The notes under the pieces are model-generated. The model saw only the letters and a program-made list of their open reading frames with translations. It was not told the origin of the DNA and ran no database searches. A stretch of DNA of 64,000 nt from Opitutaceae bacterium (GTDB taxonomy: Bacteria > Verrucomicrobiota > Verrucomicrobiia > Opitutales > Opitutaceae): positions 868,001-932,000 of the forward strand of contig JAWLBB010000002.1 in assembly GCA_041395105.1 (NCBI GenBank). The letters run 5' to 3'. Every line of letters begins with the position of its first letter. The stretch's first letter is position 1. Positions 62,789 through 64,000 of the stretch are shown one piece after another. A program made the position numbers and the translations under genes.

Positions 62789-64000
62789 ATGAACCCGATC
62801 TCCTCCAGAAATATACAACTGGATATCCTCCGTGGGATCGCGATCCTCCTTGTGATCGGTCGGCACGTGGAACTTCCCCGACCAGGAGGGCTTGCAGGGG
62901 AGTTCGCCTACCGTTGGTATCAGATCGGATGGATAGGCGTTGATCTATTCTTCGTCCTCAGCGGATTTCTGATCGGAGGCCTTCTGATCAAAGAATTCGC
63001 GAAGAACGGGAGAATCAGGATAAGCCGGTTCCTGATCCGACGCGGTCTAAAGATCTATCCTCTATACTTCCTGTTTATTGCCTACGTGATTCTGTGGCCA
63101 GCTGTAAAGGCCCTCAAGTCCGGTGGCGAGCTATTCCCGACATTCACATCCCAATGGTCGCTCTACTGGCCCAATCTTCTTTTTCTTCAGAACTACATCG
63201 GAACGAACCCTGCAGGCCACACGTGGACTCTGGCCGTCGAGGAACACTTTTACCTGATTCTTCCCTTCGCACTCGTAACGTTGATCGCGACCAAACGAAT
63301 CAGGTGGCTGATACCGATCTGCATTCTCATGGTTCCAGTCTTCCTGGGCTTTCGCTGCTTCTCTGTCTACATCGATAACCCCTATGCCGTGTCAATGGCC
63401 GCCACCCACCTGAGACTTGAGGCGCTTCTTTTCGGGGTGGGATTGCGCGGCATTGCCGAGATGCACCCTGCCCGGTTTGCCGCTTTCCGCCGGTGGCGCC
63501 TTCCATTGCTTATCTTCGGCCTCGCTTGCTGGTTCCCGAACTTCATTCTGGATCCATCTACCGTATTTGTCAGGACACTCGGCTTGACCGGTACCCTGCT
63601 TGGGTCCGCCGCCTTTCTCGTGGCAACCCTTCATACACATGCCTCTGATTTCGCCGGTTCACGTAAACTCGTAACATCTGCGGCAAGGGTCGTGAGCTGG
63701 ATTGGGGTATTCTCCTACGGCATCTACCTCTGGCATGTGACGACGATTGGCATACTTGAACGCGTCATCTCAGACCGGATTCTCACTACACCTGGAGAGG
63801 TGACCACTATGGAATGGCTCCTCATCACCACCTTGGTTACGATCGGAGTGATCGCTTCAGGTGCATTCATCAGCCGAGTGATCGAATGGCCTGTGCTTCG
63901 GTTTCGAGATCGATTCTTCCCGTCCTTATCCGGGCCGACCGACGCCATTGGAGGGAGTCGGACTTCGAGCGGTGAACGCCATCCCGAACCAACCGCGCAG
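62789..64000 (+). CDS. acyltransferase 3 family membrane protein (cut by the right edge)
   Basis: At least 404 codons without a stop before the window ends. It starts MNPISSRNIQLDILRGIAIL with the family's conserved region continuing to a His (VIGRHVELP), then IGVDLFFVLSGFLIGG and the HTWTLAVEEHFYLILP signature. About ten membrane segments are present. Acyltransferase 3 (OafA/ExoZ-type) proteins O-acetylate or succinylate surface sugars at the inner membrane. The final visible part is hydrophilic, so the end of the gene is probably near. Confidence 0.9.
   Translation, partial: MNPISSRNIQLDILRGIAILLVIGRHVELPRPGGLAGEFAYRWYQIGWIGVDLFFVLSGFLIGGLLIKEFAKNGRIRISRFLIRRGLKIYPLYFLFIAYVILWPAVKALKSGGELFPTFTSQWSLYWPNLLFLQNYIGTNPAGHTWTLAVEEHFYLILPFALVTLIATKRIRWLIPICILMVPVFLGFRCFSVYIDNPYAVSMAATHLRLEALLFGVGLRGIAEMHPARFAAFRRWRLPLLIFGLACWFPNFILDPSTVFVRTLGLTGTLLGSAAFLVATLHTHASDFAGSRKLVTSAARVVSWIGVFSYGIYLWHVTTIGILERVISDRILTTPGEVTTMEWLLITTLVTIGVIASGAFISRVIEWPVLRFRDRFFPSLSGPTDAIGGSRTSSGERHPEPTAQ

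Overview
The window looks like a chromosomal segment of a GC-rich Gram-negative bacterium, most likely Verrucomicrobiota (Opitutae-like). This placement is an inference from the mix of genes: a GatCAB amidotransferase, a Tat-exported Fe/Mn superoxide dismutase, short pseudopilins, very large RHS proteins, VapBC-type modules and an exosortase-style exopolysaccharide (EPS) gene set. The intergenic repeats are also unusually dense. No rRNA gene or close marker is present to fix the taxonomy.

Positions 1-13,800 are mostly minus-strand housekeeping genes. Transcribed right to left they are rpmI-rplT (with a clear intrinsic terminator), pheS-pheT, gatC-gatA, an M16 zinc peptidase, gatB, a Tat-exported superoxide dismutase and a ribokinase. 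Tandem repeats of 105 bp, 26 bp and about 183 bp sit between them. Positions 13,900-22,500 hold two operator-like palindromes, a pseudopilin, tRNA-Lys(CTT) with copied 3' fragments, a SnoaL-like protein, a Tam-like methyltransferase, a family-5 peptide ABC importer lacking ATPase genes, and an OsmC protein.

From 22,535 to the right edge lies a large EPS locus, mostly on the plus strand. It contains an initiating sugar-phosphate transferase, a Gfo/Idh/MocA dehydrogenase, a hexapeptide acetyltransferase and a DegT aminotransferase (together a WbpB/D/E-like 3-amino sugar route). It also has an unusual nucleotidyltransferase-GHMP kinase fusion, FemAB, a Wzz/BY-kinase-like protein with a damaged Walker A motif, polysaccharide deacetylases, several glycosyltransferases, and an FkbM methyltransferase. 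Further along are an asparagine synthase and a pyruvyl transferase (each broken by one apparent frameshift), two secreted beta-helix proteins, an O-antigen polymerase-like membrane protein, an FrhB-like iron-sulfur protein, and an acyltransferase cut by the window end. Inserted in or beside the locus are a GH10 xylanase, an RHS protein with a probable lipoprotein immunity gene, two PIN-type toxin-antitoxin pairs, a GxxExxY gene and a four-helix-bundle gene.

The most striking feature is a modular repeat system built from 7-bp-period arrays (such as CATCTCC, CCTCCGA, GTCCACA) joined to short hairpins whose stems vary with compensating changes. It fills most intergenic spaces of the EPS half, abuts several start codons, and has apparently been inserted in frame inside two polysaccharide deacetylase genes. 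I consider this repeat system the best candidate for something undescribed.
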